64,000 bases of DNA from Gambelia wislizenii (Eukaryota > Chordata > Lepidosauria > Squamata > Crotaphytidae): assembly GCA_030847615.1 (NCBI GenBank), contig JAUMIR010000005.1, positions 107,661,116 through 107,725,115 of the forward strand. Reading direction: 5' to 3'. Shown here piece after piece: positions 23,332 through 35,654 of this stretch; position 1 is the first letter of the stretch, and the number at the start of each line of letters is the position of its first letter. Made by a program: the position numbers and the translations under genes. The notes under the pieces were generated by a model. It worked only from the letters and a program-made list of their open reading frames with translations, was not told where the DNA came from and searched no databases.

Positions 23332-24369
23332 GGTGAAAACATTTGTATTCTGGAAAGTACCCCAGAACACATGCTTTCTACATAGCCACACCCACTTGGA
23401 ACAAATATTGGAATGTGGTTTCTTTAGAGGTTTGCTGGGTGGTGAATTTGGCAACCCTGTCTATTTGGAAAATTGGTGATCTGGGCTGTTTTCTGGACTA
23501 CAGATGTTTTGCCATGAATGGGTGCTCAAAACTGACTTATGCTCAGGGTTTTGTTTTGTCACATCTTCAAATCACTCCTATCTCATCTTTTGTGACAGAT
23601 GAATTGCTTAGCAAAACATCCAGCAGCTAGAACTTAGAGAAAACAGTTCACATGAAAGTAGATTTACAGAAACTGGTGCCAAATTGTCTTTCCCTAAGGA
23701 AGAAGCAACAGATGTTATTTCTTCTTAAAAATATCCATGCCCACTGCAGTGCCAATGGTCACGGTTTCCAAAACAACTAGAGGGTAATACATTGGAATTT
23801 AACTTCTGACCATAAGAATGCAGAGTTAGGTTAATAAAAATGGGTATAAAAATGTGGCTCCTATGAAATTTCTGTGGCTTTCCCCATCACTCTCATTGAT
23901 GTTGTGTGACTGTGAGTATGGCTATGGTATTTGGAAAATTGGCCATCCAATTGATATCTGTATACAGATGCTTTTCCGAGAAGAAAAAAAGATAGTTGCT
24001 GTGGATTCTTGGCACATTTCCCCTCTTTCTGAGATCTCAAAGTTGGTTAACCCTGAGATTTGTGCTTTTGTTTTGTGTGGAATGGAGAGTGGCTGCAATG
24101 AATGGCACCATGTGAGAAGTTGCTTCTACCCCACCCATCCTTGTATCTCGCTACTCCTACTCCTACTCCTCCAGACTCCAGAAGGATGAAAGAAATCAGG
24201 AGATACATTTAGTTTCTTTGTTGACCTCTTCCACAACACACACACTGAGGAGGAATTCAGTTTCAAAAATAAATCTCATTTTGGTGCAGTGTAATGCCAT
24301 GGTATTCATAATATGAATGAAATGAAGTATCCCCCACAACTCCAAACAACTACTAAAATACTGTGTTCA
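23332..24369. other. unassigned sequence with a faint internal repeat
   Basis: TATTTGGAAAATTGG occurs at about 23461 and 23930 in similar contexts (a TGACTTATGCT/TGACTGTGAG environment), which hints at an old duplicated repeat. No domain or family is recognised. Confidence 0.35.
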
Positions 24370-24595
24370 TGTATATGCCTTCACAATGCCTGCCGACTTA
24401 TGAATCAATGAATTTCATAGGATTTTCTTAGGCAAGGAATACTGAGAGATGGTTTTGTCAGTTCCTTCCTCTGAAATATAGCCTACAGCATCTGGTATTC
24501 TTTGGCAGTATCTCATCCAAGTATTAACCAGAGCTGACCCTGCTTAGCTTCCAAGATCAGATGGGATTTGGTGCATTTAGGATATTTAGGCCCCC
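24370..24595 (-). repeat. 5S rRNA-derived SINE
   Basis: 24480-24591 on the minus strand is a diverged 5S rRNA: the plus strand reads TGCTTAGCTTCCAAGATCAG and CATCCAAGTATTAACCAG, against the 5S complement TGCTTAGCTTCCGAGATCAG and CATCCAAGTACTAACCAG. It also keeps the GCCTACAGCA(C/T)CTGGTATTC end. The body continues as the CATAGGATTTTCTTAGGCAA block shared with 28343, 47845 and 53345. A 5S head with a separate body is the SINE3-type structure. Confidence 0.85.
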
Positions 24596-26429
24596 ACTGA
24601 AATACTGCATGCTACATAAACTCTGTAAGTAAGCAATATTGTTTCTGCACTCTGCTACATAATCTTCATAGCATCCAGAACTCTAGTGTGTGCTGTTTCC
24701 CATCTGGTTTGTGGTTTGTTTAAAAAGAGGGCCTGTTCATTCTCATAGTAGAAAATTTGGGAAAGTTTTTTTCCCCCTTTTTTGCTCTCAACTTGTAGGA
24801 GCAAAGAATTTGACTGCTTGTGAGACATTTGCAAGAAGTCATTACATCACTACTGTAGGTATGAATGTATTTTTTTCTTCAGCTCAGCTTAGGCATTTGG
24901 TTCCTTTCTCTTTTAATTCTGGATTCCACTTCTCGCTCTCTTTTATACTCTTTCCTCTTCCCCACTTGCAATGCCTTCCTAAACATCTTCCCTTGTCACT
25001 TTCACATCCCCTTTTTTTTCTTTTCTCCCCTGAAATTCTTACCTGCACTCACTTTCTCTCTCATTCCATATTTCATCCCTTTCTTTCAGTCTCCTTTCTC
25101 CTCTCTCCCCAACTCATATGATCAGAATTCTTGAGACTTTTAAAACAGCCCATGTTGTAACCATGAGAAGAATTTCAATCCTACTGATAAACTAAAGTGA
25201 GGCCAAAAACCTTTCCTGACCAGAAGTTAACATTTTACATTGCCTAGGCAGCATAAGGCCACATGTGCATTTGTGTGCAAATTCACATACACATAGTCTT
25301 ATGCATGTAGCTTGTACCATACACTCCTCAGCACATGAAGGGTAGGGAGGTTTAAATCCCACGAGGGGAGAGCTCTTTAGTTTTGGTGACCCCCCCCCAC
25401 ACACACCACCAAGGGCTGTGTGAGCCTCCAGGGCCACATCCCCAAGAAACATTAAAAAAAAAAAGATTGTGAAATAATGAAGTACGGTACCATAAGCCCT
25501 ATAATAAAGCAGCAAGGGCACCATTTCCATAGTGTAATAAAAAGGCCTTGGGTTTCAAGAGCACATGTAATCCCTGCTAATAGATGGTGTCTGAAATTAG
25601 AGTGAAATTGCTTGCATTCAACTGGTGATTCTTAACTGGCTCATAGATCCAGTCTGCCTGGATATATCTAGATATATTTCTAGATATATATTCAGCCATA
25701 ATAACTTTTCTTTAATTACCAGCTGAGGTACTTCCGGCTCTTAATTCGATTTGAGAAGCATTGTTCTTTCAAAGTAAACTTTCCATAAATAGAAGAATAG
25801 AATATGGTTAAATATGGACATACTAGTGAGACTTTAGCATGTCTTCTGATTTCTTAGACCTTATAACTTAGACAATGGCAATCTTGCCAGCAAATTGCTG
25901 ACTCGTGTGAGTGTGTGTGCATGTGTTTATATCCTTTTAATCCCCACAGAGTTTCAAGGCAACATCATGCATATTATGATTAAAGAAAATGTAGCTGCTG
26001 AGATCACTGCCTGGTCATATTGAAAATTAGATTTAATTCCCATATCCCATGTGGTAAGCGTAGCTATACTAATGTCTTTCTCCCCACACTCTTTTTAAGA
26101 AGAGAAAAGCCTCACTTCAGTATTTTCCCCTGTACTGAATTTCAATGATGTTTTCACTAAAATCATAAAGGATCTTTTGAATGGCAAGAGAGAAACTTTC
26201 TGTCTACCTTTCTCAGTCTACCTTTAAGTAATTCAGAATGTCATAGTGTCTTGTGCACTCCTCTTCCTATTGGTTTTGAGATCAGTGGAGGTAGCCTAGG
26301 GATCAAAAGAATATGTGTAATTTTTGTTTCCAGGTCAAAAAACAAAACGTCCTGACCACAGCTTTCCCAACAGTTGGGGAACATCATTAAAAAGAATTTT
26401 AAACAATTTTCTTCTGTTATTTGATGCCT

Positions 26430-26625
26430 TGAAGTGTTTTAGATAAATTATTCTGTGAAGGGGAAAAGTGACCTTTGGGGAGAGAACATTGTTTCATGTG
26501 CAGGAAGCACATTTTCTGGGCAGAAAACAGGTTTGCTTTTGGTAGGTTTCCCCCCAGAAATGAGCCATGTATTTTTTTTAAAAACATAACAATTCCTCTG
26601 CAATAGTTTGAACATTTGAATACCA
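26430..26625. repeat. unclassified dispersed repeat (distant copy)
   Basis: Shares with 40220-40445 the layout TTATTCTGTG-GGGGAAAA, a CATTTTCTGGGCAGAAAA palindrome-like core and an ending TTTGAA(C/T)ATTTGAATACCA-like stretch. Identity is low and I do not recognise the family. Confidence 0.4.
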
Positions 26626-26914
26626 ATAGAATAGTCCAGAGGGATATTAATTTTCTCTGCCAGTGGGGAGAAAACTGTCCTAATTATTCATGCTTACATG
26701 TAAGGAAGAAATAGTCAAGGATTTAGTTGCTCTAGGAACCCTTCTTGTTTTGCCCATCAAAGGTCCATTTGGCTGGTCTCCGCTGTGCAACTGAAACTGC
26801 AGCGTTCTCTGCCTACGGATGGCCACGGGCTATACCAGATTGTATATCATTAACAGGATTCTTATTTTATTAGGCATAGCTATGTCTTGCAATTCTTGTG
26901 CCTGCTCTAACACA

Positions 26915-26985
26915 GGGTTGGTGAATCTGACCCTTCAGCTGCCAGATGCCTCAAATTAGCATAGCCAATGGTAAAGGATTGCAGA
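26915..26985. mobile_element. degraded hAT-like MITE
   Basis: GTTGGTGAATCTGACCCTTCAGCTGCCAGATG on the left is complementary in outline to TAGCCCATACTATTTGAAGGGCCAAAG on the right, around CATAGCCAATGG. This is the layout of a common short hAT-like MITE. Confidence 0.5.
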
Positions 26986-27735
26986 GATTGTAGCCCATAC
27001 TATTTGAAGGGCCAAAGTTAATCTGTCCTCTGTGAAAAAGAGAATATGGTGTGTGTGTGTGCATTTTAATGGAATTTTTTTTGTTTTTGAATTCATATTT
27101 TTGGTTATATATTTGCATGTGTTATTATTTAACTGCATACTGCTTTAAGCATAAATGGGTAAAAACTGATACAGGCATTTTAAAATATTCAAATAATTTA
27201 AAAAGTACTAACATTTCTGCTTCAACATAACATATTTATATACCTAAATACCTCAGACTACAATCTTTTATATATGCATAGCTAGACGTAAGGCCCATTA
27301 AACATAGCATTATTTATTTCTTAGGAGAAATCTATAGAATCACAGTGTTAAGTAGTTAAATAAAGACACTTGTGGATTAATCTTAGAAGTAACCCTACAG
27401 ACTTCAATGGGACTTACTTTCACCATATTTGCAGTAGCACCTCAAAGGAAATACACTGTCAAGCACTGCGTTTCCATATCATTTACTCATTCTAAACTGC
27501 TACAGATAATTGATATTTATTATGTTTGAATAATAAGGAAAGCTTTGGTTTATCCAACCTGTTTGGCATTGTGTTTGCTTGCTAGTAAATAGCAAGACTC
27601 CTTAAACCCATTGACTTTGTTTGTGAATATTCATTGAGATAACAGAATGAAAGCTGGCATGCATTTTTAGAGCACCACTTTACATTCCATTGTCACAATT
27701 ATTGGGAATGGTGTAACATTTTGCTTGAAGAGTAA

Positions 27736-27952
27736 GGCTGCTGCCAAACTACAGAAATAATGCAGTTTGACACCACTTTAACTATCATGGTTCCATCCTA
27801 TCTTGGGATTTGTATTGTGCTGTGGCACCAGAGTGCTCTGACAGAGAAAGCTAAATATTTCACAAAACTACAAATTCCAGAATTCTATAGCACTGAGTCA
27901 TGGCAATTAAAGTGGTGTCAAACTGCATTATTTCTGCAGTGTGGCAGCAGCC
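27736..27952. mobile_element. palindromic MITE, copy 2
   Basis: 217 bp, beginning GGCTGCTGCCAAACTACAGA and ending GTGTGGCAGCAGCC. Inner arms include AATGCAGTTTGACACCACTT and its complement near 27910-27930, with CTGTGGCACCAGAG at the centre. It has the same architecture as 5887-6114. It is non-coding. Confidence 0.8.
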
Positions 27953-28321
27953 TGATGGTGCTTTCAGATGGCATATTTCCAAGTATCAATAGTTATTGCT
28001 TTCCCACTACAGTTAACAAAGCCTCTGACAAAGACGTTTCTGCTTTACAAAGTCTTTATATGGGAGCCAAACCCAGCCTGCCTTTTGTCCTCTGTCTAGC
28101 TGGAAGTTTCTTTGGGTTTTTTTCCCCCAGCCAGTGGCGGCACTAGGGGAGTGTGAAGAGGCCAAACCGCACCAGTGACACTGTTGGAGGGAAGGGTGAC
28201 ACTGGCAATAGTAATGCCTCAGTTTTCAGCATTGGGATTGGAAGAATAGTCTCTAGAAGATTCAAAATGTTTTTGTTTACTTGTACAAAGCTTATCTAAC
28301 CTTTCACATGTGTATAAATGC
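27953..28321. other. unassigned non-coding sequence
   Basis: Nothing recognised. Confidence 0.4.
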
Positions 28322-28342
28322 TCTGTGTGTGTGTGTGTGTGT
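28322..28342. repeat. (TG)n microsatellite at a SINE tail
   Basis: About ten TG units directly abut the 3' end of the minus-strand 5S-derived SINE, the position of its tail repeat. Confidence 0.9.
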
Positions 28343-28545
28343 GTTCAAGTCACTTGTCAATTTATGGCAACCCCATGAATTTCATAGGGTCTTCTTAGGC
28401 AAGGAATATTCAGAGGTGGTTTTACCAGTTCCATCCTCTGAAAAATAGCCTACAGCACCTGGCATTTGTTGGTGGTCTCCCATCCAAGGACTAACCAGGG
28501 CTGACTCTGCTTCGGGAATCTGTTACCTTTAGGCCTTGTGTATAA
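28343..28545 (-). repeat. 5S rRNA-derived SINE
   Basis: The minus-strand body (CATAGGGTCTTCTTAGGCAA on the plus strand) leads into a 5S-derived head (GCCTACAGCACCTGGCATT, CTCCCATCCAAGGACTAACC, GGGCTGACTCTGCTTC). The far 5' part of the 5S region is more decayed than in the copy at 24370. Confidence 0.85.
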
Positions 28546-29156
28546 TGTTAGTTTTGAATAAAAAGTTTGCTGAAACATGTTGAACTACTTTCCTTTCCTT
28601 CTTTCTTTTTTAATGATATAGGAATCTATCCCTATTCTTTCCATGTTATTTCTACCTCTGCTACCAAAATTTCTGTTAAAGTAGAAGCCAGGAACATATC
28701 TATTTCATTAACTTGAGGTTTACCCATATAAGGTATAGGCCAAACTGCAACTGTGCATCCACAATTCAGTAATCTAGTGCTTTAGGGGAAGAATATGTAC
28801 TACTTGCTATGCATTTTCCAAATACAGATTTTTCATCCTTGACAAGAAAGAGTATCCTTATTCATCAAGACATCCTTTTGAGAAAATAGTTAACTGCAGT
28901 GAGATATTTCATAATCTGGTGAGGAGGTTGCAATAAATGCGGGATAGAAAAAGAAAGAAAGAACATATAAGATAAAAGGATAGAAAAGAAAATAATATTT
29001 TCTGTGCAAAACTAGGGGGTTACAAAATAAATGGATTTTTGTGCAAAAATTTTTTAATCAAAAAGCATTCTTAACTGTAAAAAATAGTTGGAAATGCACA
29101 AAATCTCTCATGAGCTCTCACAGTAGCATTTTTTTAAATTATATGTGCTTGCATAC
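28546..29156. other. unassigned non-coding sequence
   Basis: No feature is recognised. It ends at the 15-bp L1 target duplication. Confidence 0.45.
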
Positions 29157-29171
29157 AAAAGAAAGATTTGC
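29157..29171. repeat. L1 target-site duplication, left copy
   Basis: AAAAGAAAGATTTGC here is identical to 33818-33832 on the other side of the L1. Confidence 0.9.
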
Positions 29172-29502
29172 CTCTATATATAGACGTTACGGAAGAATAG
29201 AAAGAGAAATTGATGAAATGTTTAGAGCTAGCTCAGTAATTGCAAAAGAACGGAAACTTCCGAGAGATATTGTGATATCATTTACAAGATCTAAGTACAG
29301 GGATAGAATCATTCAGACGAATTATGCACAGAAATTGACAATCGAGGGGAAAGAGATACAAATATTTAAGGATATCCCGCCAGAGGTGCTTAGGAAATGC
29401 CAGGATTATAAACAACACACACAAAAACTAACACGAATGGGGGTGAACTTTAGATGGGATCGAGTGGAGGGAGTCTCCTACACATACCAGCAAAAAAGAT
29501 AG
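29172..29502 (+). pseudogene. L1 ORF1p C-terminal fragment
   Basis: In-frame residues include a conserved RNA-binding region of L1 ORF1p: KLPRDIVISFTRSKYRDRII, LTIEGKEIQIFKDIPPEVLR and GVNFRWDRVEGVSYTY. These correspond to the RRM-to-CTD part of the ORF1p chaperone. The coiled-coil and N-terminus are missing. The open frame starting at 29041 reads through the target duplication and belongs to flanking DNA up to about 29171. ORF1p normally trimerises and binds L1 RNA; this fragment cannot. Confidence 0.8.
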
Positions 29503-29809
29503 AGAATAAATACGGTTGAAAAGGTGAAAGAGATGTTGAGAAGACTTAATGAAGAGGAACAGAAGGAAGAAAATAGGATAAGAAGGAAGAAAAGTAGATG
29601 AGGAGAAAAGGATGATTTAGCAGACAAGGATGAAAGAGATGATGTTGGACAGAGAGAAGGAAGTAGCAAAAGTTCAAATCAAGAAGGAGGGTTGCCACTG
29701 GATAACAAGTCCAGGAAAGAAGAAGAAGAGGAAGATGAAAGAAAGGGCGATAAAACAGAGATGGAGGAAGACAAAGAGGAAGATGATATCTAAAAAAAGA
29801 ATAGGATCA

Positions 29810-30781
29810 TGAATATAACATCCTGGAATGTTAAAGGACTTAATACTACGATTAAGTGAAGAAGAGTGTACCATTACCTAGAGAAAAACAAGGCGGAAGT
29901 TACGTGTCTTGAAGAGGTTAGGATATGACAAGAAGAGAGTAAATATCTAAACAATTCTAAATTGGGCCAAGAATTTGTCTCTCTATCAACAAAGAAGAAG
30001 AAAGGGGTGGTGATATATGTTGATAAAAAATATGAAGCAAAACAAATTCTAAAGGACAATGAGGGTCATTTGATTGGTGTAGAAATTAATCTCATAAATG
30101 AAAAAAAATTACATAATTGCGGTTTATGGTCCGTTTGAAAAAAAGGAAAGGTTTTATAAGAATTTAAGCCTGGAGATGACAAAGTTGGAAAAGGGAACAA
30201 TAATACTTACGGGGGATTTCAATGGTGTGCTAGATGGGAAGAGAGATAGCTCTGGAGACACTAAAGAGAATCAGGGCAGACTTCCAAAAATCTGCTGGGA
30301 TCTTATGAAAGAGTTTCACCTAAAAGATCTTTGGACAATGAAATATGATGATGAGAAGGGATATACCTTCCACTCCGAGTTTCATAAGACAATGTCCAGA
30401 ATAGATATGTTCTGGACATCGACAGTTTTAATTCCGAATATAAAGGAGATGGAGATATTGCCAAAAATCATATCAGACCACAACCCCATTAAGATGAAAT
30501 TGAAACTTCCCAAAAGACAATATGTTTGGAGATTGAGAGATGGTTTATTAAGGGAAGAAAAATTTGTGCAAAAAATGAAAGAAAGAATTGGACAATATTT
30601 TAATGAAAATAGAAAGGATGATACAAAAATGAGGATAATTGGGATGCATTCAAAGTACAATGAGAGGCCTTTTTTTACAAAAAGGAGCAGAAAATGCAAA
30701 AAAATTGAGGGACAGAAACCAGGAATTGATGCAAAAATTAAAGGAAAAAGAGGAGAAATTAAGAAAGAAACCCCAAAGTAA
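29810..30781 (+). pseudogene. L1 ORF2 endonuclease domain, broken
   Basis: The first strand is readable from 29810 (MNITSWNVKGLN, then an in-frame stop). After further breaks the main open stretch at 30098-30781 contains VYGPF (the -YAP- position), ILTGDFNGVLDG, SRIDMFWTS and ISDHNPIKMKLKL, the AP-endonuclease motifs in order. Catalytic D (DFN), RID and SDH residues are kept here. Stops near 29858 and in the 29870-30097 interval split the frame, so no full ORF2 protein is made. Confidence 0.85.
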
Positions 30782-30920
30782 AGTCATAAATAAGGAAATA
30801 GAACTGTTAAGGAAATCAATCAATGCTATCGCGGCTGAGGAGATTGGGGAGAAATTGAAGAAATTGAAACAATGATCATTTGAGCATGCCAATAAGACAG
30901 GTAGATGGCTTTCTTACAGA

Positions 30921-31996
30921 TTGAAGAACCAAAAGGAAAAAAGGACGATTAAATCAAATGGAAAGCTCCTTAAGTGTCAAGAAGAAATAGAAAAAGAATT
31001 TATAGACTATTACTCAATGTTATACAAGGAACAAATAGAGGAAGAAGACTGGGAAATTAGGATGAATAATTATATTAAGGAGAATAAGTTTGCGCGATTG
31101 TCGGAGGATCAAAGGCTAAGATTATCCAAAGCCTTTACCACAGAAGAAATGACTAAGGTGATACAAAGTCTAAATAGGGGTAAAGCACCAGGTCCATATG
31201 GTTTTACGGATGTCTTTTATAAAACTTTTGAAGAAGAAATCACAAGACTATTGTTGGAAGTGATTAACCTAATCCACTTAGAGGGTATGCCAGATACATG
31301 GAAAACTGCTAATATTACGATGATATGGAAGGAAGGTAAAGAACAAATGGATGTTAAAAATTATCATCCAATTTCCCTCCTTAATGTGGACTATAAGATT
31401 TACACAACTATGATGGCAACCAGAATAAAGGAAGTACTAAAGGAAATAACGACCAAAGCGGATTTTTACCAGGAAGATCACAAGCAACCAATATCAGAAA
31501 CATAGTAGATACTCTCAAAATTTTGGAAAGGAACAATGAACGAAAGGTAGCCATACTTTGTGCGGATGGAGAAAAGGCGTTTGACAACATCAACTGGCGC
31601 TGCCTAATTAAAACGATAGAAGAATAAGGATTTGGCAAATTTATAACATCAAATATTGGAAGAATCTATACAGAACAAAGAGCCTCAATAATCATAAATG
31701 GAGAAAGATCCCAAGAAATTCCAGTCCAGAAAGGAACAAGGCAAGGGTGTCCCCTATCACCATTATTATTCATAACAGTAATGGAAATCCTAATGAATAA
31801 AATAAGAGAAGATAAAATGATAAGAGGTGTGAAAATCAAGAATCAGGAATACAAGGTTAGGGCATTTGCGGATGAACTTGCTATAATATTGGAGGATCCC
31901 ATAGAGAATATAAACCGCTTAATGGGAACCATTGACGAATTTGGAAAATATGCAGGATTTAAAATCAATAAAGATAAAACTATTATCTTGGCTTAA
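30921..31996 (+). pseudogene. L1 ORF2 reverse transcriptase, broken
   Basis: 30921-31505 carries the L1 RT finger region (KAPGPYGFTDVFYK, NYHPISLLNVDYKIYTTMMA, with ISLLN matching the L1 R/HPISLLN motif). Motif A-like LCADGEKAFDNINW is read about 31557-31600 after a break. Motif B (KGTRQGCPLSPLLF) lies about 31731-31773. 31781-31996 carries FADELAII, where the second catalytic aspartate of FADD is replaced by glutamate. Frame breaks occur at about 31500 and 31625. Confidence 0.85.
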
Positions 31997-32206
31997 AAAT
32001 TATCTAAAAAAGAGCAAGATAAATTGAAAGAAAAATCAGAGTGCAAATTGGAGAAAAAAGTTAGGTATCTAAGGATTTGACTCTCTACTAGAAACCTGGA
32101 CTTACATGATAATAACTACAAAAAAACTTGGGAGATAATAAATGGAAAATTAAAAGTGTAGTCAAAACTTGATTTATCATTAATAGGAAAAATAGCGGCT
32201 ATTAAG

Positions 32207-33544
32207 ATGTCCGTCCTCCTGAAGCTGATGTTTTTATTTCAGAACTTACCAATAATAACAAATGATCAACCATTCAAAATTTGGAAGAGAGACCTAAGTG
32301 ATTTTATATGGAATGGAAGAAAGGCAAAAGTGAAATGGGTAACTTTAACCGAACGATCAGAAAGGGGAGGACTGGATATGCCGGATCTACAAAATTATCA
32401 TAAAGCATGCAGTTTAGTATGGTTAGGAGAATGGTTCAAATTGAAAGATCAAAAGATGTTACTGTTAGAAGGAGCGGGATTGAGGTTTGGGTGGCATGCA
32501 TACTTAAGTTACAGTAAAGCTATAATTCATAAGGAATTTAATACTTTGGGAAAATACCAAAATGGATATCCCCGGTCAAGGCTTTCAGCGGAAGATGGGA
32601 ATATGTGGGCAAATCTGATAAATGGATTACATATAAGGAACTATGTATAAAACGAGACAAAAAGATGGAATTAAAAACAAAAGAGGGGCTTGACAGTGAG
32701 GGATAGAAATTTAACTGGTTCTCTTACCAACAGATATATAGCAGATATAAGAAAGATATCGAGGAATGTGGTCTCTGGGAAGAGGAAACAGAAATAGAAA
32801 AAATTATGGGATGATAAGAAACAGAAAATTGCGAGATTGTATAAAGTTCTTAACTCCAAACAACTTGAAACTGAAGTAATCAGAGATACAATAATTAAAT
32901 GGGCAAGGGATATAGGTGGGGTGATTGAATTAGAGGAATGGGAAGACGCTTGGAAGAAAAGAAAAGAAAATTACCACCTGCCAGACCCTAAAAGAAAAGT
33001 TCTTTAAAATAAGTAACAGGTGGTATATGACTCCATCAAGGTTAAATAAAATGTTTGGAATCAAAGAGAAAAATTGTTGGAAATCGAAAAAGGAATAGGA
33101 ACATTAAATCATATGTGGTGGACTTGCCCGGGGGTAGAGAAATTTTGGTTAAAGATACACAAGATCATTCAAAAATATTTAATATAGAGTATGAATTAAA
33201 TCAGAAATTATATCTCCTAAATATTACATCAATGCTTACAAAAGAGGTGGAAAGGAAATTGGAGAATATTGTTATACCTTTGCACAGTGGCTCACATTGT
33301 AATAGCTGCAAAATGGAAGAGTAATGAAGAGCTGAGGATAGATGATTGGCTCAACAAAATACAAGAAATGAAAGAGAATGATAAATTAACACACTTATTA
33401 AATCAAAAATCAATAGAAAGAAGAGTGGTTACCTGTAACAAACTATTGCAGGATAAGATGGTGTACAGTGAAGGATATACAAATATGAAGGGGGAAAAAA
33501 AAGATACAGATTTAGGAAGGGAGAGGAGACGAAGCGTGAAATAA
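32207..33544 (+). pseudogene. L1 ORF2 C-terminal region, broken
   Basis: 32207-32650 encodes KMSVLLKLMFLFQNLP-like and FIWNGRKAKVKW segments typical of L1 ORF2 downstream of the RT (W-N-G/K, RGGLDMPDLQNYH). Later fragments (33055-33544) correspond to the cysteine-rich terminal part: HMWWTCPG is readable about 33110-33130. Several frame breaks occur. It precedes a short 3' UTR and the A-rich tail. Confidence 0.8.
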
Positions 33545-33817
33545 CGAAGGAAACAGGGGTGAGAAAGAATGTCTTATTAGTACACTAGGAAAACTGTAAT
33601 AGGAAGACATAGTATTAAAAGGAGGAAAAAAATAATAAGTAGAGGGAAGAATAAACTCTTTGAGCTATTTTATACGAAGGAAGTCATATTTAGTTTTGTT
33701 TTAAAGGAACTTATACGATTTGCAAGGTGGGGGGAACGGTGGGATGGGACTTTGTCTCTCCCGCTTATCTACACCCCATTATGAGCTGCATATGTAACAA
33801 TAAAAAATATAATAAAA

Positions 33818-33832
33818 AAAAGAAAGATTTGC
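33818..33832. repeat. L1 target-site duplication, right copy
   Basis: AAAAGAAAGATTTGC is identical to 29157-29171 and directly follows the A-rich tail. Confidence 0.9.
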
Positions 33833-35654
33833 ATCCCTGCATAATTGTTGGGACAAATTCATTTCAGGTTTTCTCAGCCCTCCATTGTTCACTACATGCA
33901 TCTTTTTCTTGACATTTTGAATCCCTACTTCACAGCATTTGGCATTCCTGTTTTGTGCGAAAGCAGGCAATTAGAAAAACACACACACAATAATTTTTGT
34001 TTTCAATTTCTGTAGTACATAGAAACATGTTTGCAGCTAAGTTTACTTCTGTGTTGAGATTTATACCTTTGCCTATTTCATTCTTGTACATGAGAGTGAA
34101 TAATCTGACAGTTTCTCCCCAGGCTATAATAGGGGAAACTGTTACAATGAGTCAATACAGTTAAGGCCAAACCAAGGTAATAAAGAGAATTCACTTAAGT
34201 TGAAGGGAGGTGCAGTAGTAAGGTCTCAGCTACTCCAGAATCCATCATGAGGAGCCAGTGTTCTTACTAACCAAAGCCAAAAGGGAAAGACAAAGATAAG
34301 TAAAATGTAAGTTGGCAAAGAATACAAAATAAATCCATGGGCCCAAAGATTGTGGAAATCCTGGGAGAACAAACAGTTGTGAACTACAATTCCTAGCCCC
34401 TTTTGGGAGATTTATAGCTGCCTGACCTTGAGATACCAGATGATTAATTACTCAGCATTTCTCATTTAAGCCTCTGCAAGACCCATTTTCTCCTTCAAAA
34501 TTCTAGTGGAGGTAGGAGTCCACCTTCCTGAAGTTCCACATCAGCCAAACCTGCCACCAGCTGCTCAAGTTCATGGAGGGTGCCATCATCTGAGGCCTTC
34601 CAAGGTCTAACTCCTCTTCATCAGATTCCACAGGATGAGCTATGATAAGCCACCACTTATCAGAACACCCAGTCTAAGCGGTCTCAGTTACAAAACATGT
34701 GGGCTTGATTTTCCCTGCTTCTCAAAACTGGAATGGGAATCCACAAGAGGGGAATTCCCCAAGATAGCATACAGGGGCAATTTCTCCCACCATGATTCAA
34801 TTGCATATTTCCCTACTCACAGTGGCAAAGCGATTGCATAGCTATTGCAATGCTCACTCCTGTCCGCTACTTGGTTTTAGCTTTTGTATGTTGAGGCAAA
34901 TACTTGATTAGGGTATATTTGTTTCTATTAAAGGTGGTTCACATGGGATTTTCCCCTTGCCAAAATCATCTCCCCTCCTAACAAATCTGTGTGGTAAGCT
35001 GCTAGAAAGGAGCAGCTTGTTTTGTGGAGATTAACACCATTAACATTGGAAGCACTGAAGTAGTTTTCAACATGTCAGCCATTTTGTATGAATTAGGTAT
35101 CAACACACTGACAGACAGGAAAATAATGTATGAGTCAATGATCTGGTATCCTGAAATGCAGCAGAGCATTTCCACCCTGGTGTCTTTAGTTTATTTAACC
35201 AAGCTTTAAAATGAATATCTCTGGAACAAATGTTGTGCATATATTTGACTTCCTTGTAGAAATCAAAATAGTTTTGTAAATCCATCCCAGTGCAGATAAT
35301 ATAAACAAGTCAAGCATAATTTAAATATGAGGGCAATGTATATATGAATGAGGTTAATTTCCAGGATTATAAATATACCATAGGCAAGTTTGGTTAGAAG
35401 AAGTCTGGGAGTCTTTGACACTTTCTCTGGTGCCACACTTTAAAATGGGTTCTGTGAGTTGGGAAGGGTAATTAGGACTAGAACTGGAAGTTTTCTTTTA
35501 AAAAAAATTTAATAAATCAAAGCACTGTATATACATAAAAACTTACCACCTATTAAATTGCCTGTTTCATTGTAAAATACTTGCTTGGAGGTGAAGCATT
35601 TGATTTAAGGGTGGTGCTACTGTTCAAGGACCTGTAGTCACTTTATGTTATGAT
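33833..35654. other. unassigned; possible LTR remnant at 34100-34870
   Basis: 34100-34870 is richer in CC/GG dinucleotides than its surroundings and in places resembles the LTR at 19025-19748 (CATGGGCC, AAGCCTC, CTTCATCAGATTCCA-type blocks). The resemblance is weak and unproven. The rest is AT-rich and unassigned. Confidence 0.3.

Larger units (their letters stand above)
24600..27735. other. mostly unassigned non-coding sequence
   Basis: Contains a TC-rich stretch at 24890-25110, poly-C/AC at 25390-25410, a TATA-rich inverted tract at 25660-25690 (CTAGATATATTTCTAGATATAT), an unclassified repeat at 26430-26625 and a degraded hAT-like MITE at 26915-26985. Otherwise nothing is recognised. Confidence 0.45.
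29172..33817 (+). mobile_element. L1 LINE, 5'-truncated within ORF1
   Basis: It contains the ORF1 C-terminal domain, then a spacer, the ORF2 endonuclease, reverse transcriptase and C-terminal region, and ends in an A-rich tail (AATAAAAAATATAATAAAAAA) just before the right target duplication. The identical 15-bp flanks give exact borders and a length of about 4.65 kb. Multiple frame breaks mean it is dead. It is the best bounded retrotransposon in the window. The AT-rich, A-biased plus strand matches L1 codon bias. Confidence 0.9.

Noticed and set aside
24480..24591. Functional 5S rRNA gene
   Set aside because: Diverged at many positions, joined to a SINE body, and repeated in the same arrangement at 28343 and 47845.
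24865..25134. Phe/Leu-rich hydrophobic frame as a membrane protein
   Set aside because: It is a low-complexity TC-rich tract with an overlapping frame. No start context or homologue is recognised.
29041..29171. N-terminal part of L1 ORF1
   Set aside because: This part of the open frame lies left of the target duplication, so it is flanking DNA read through by chance.
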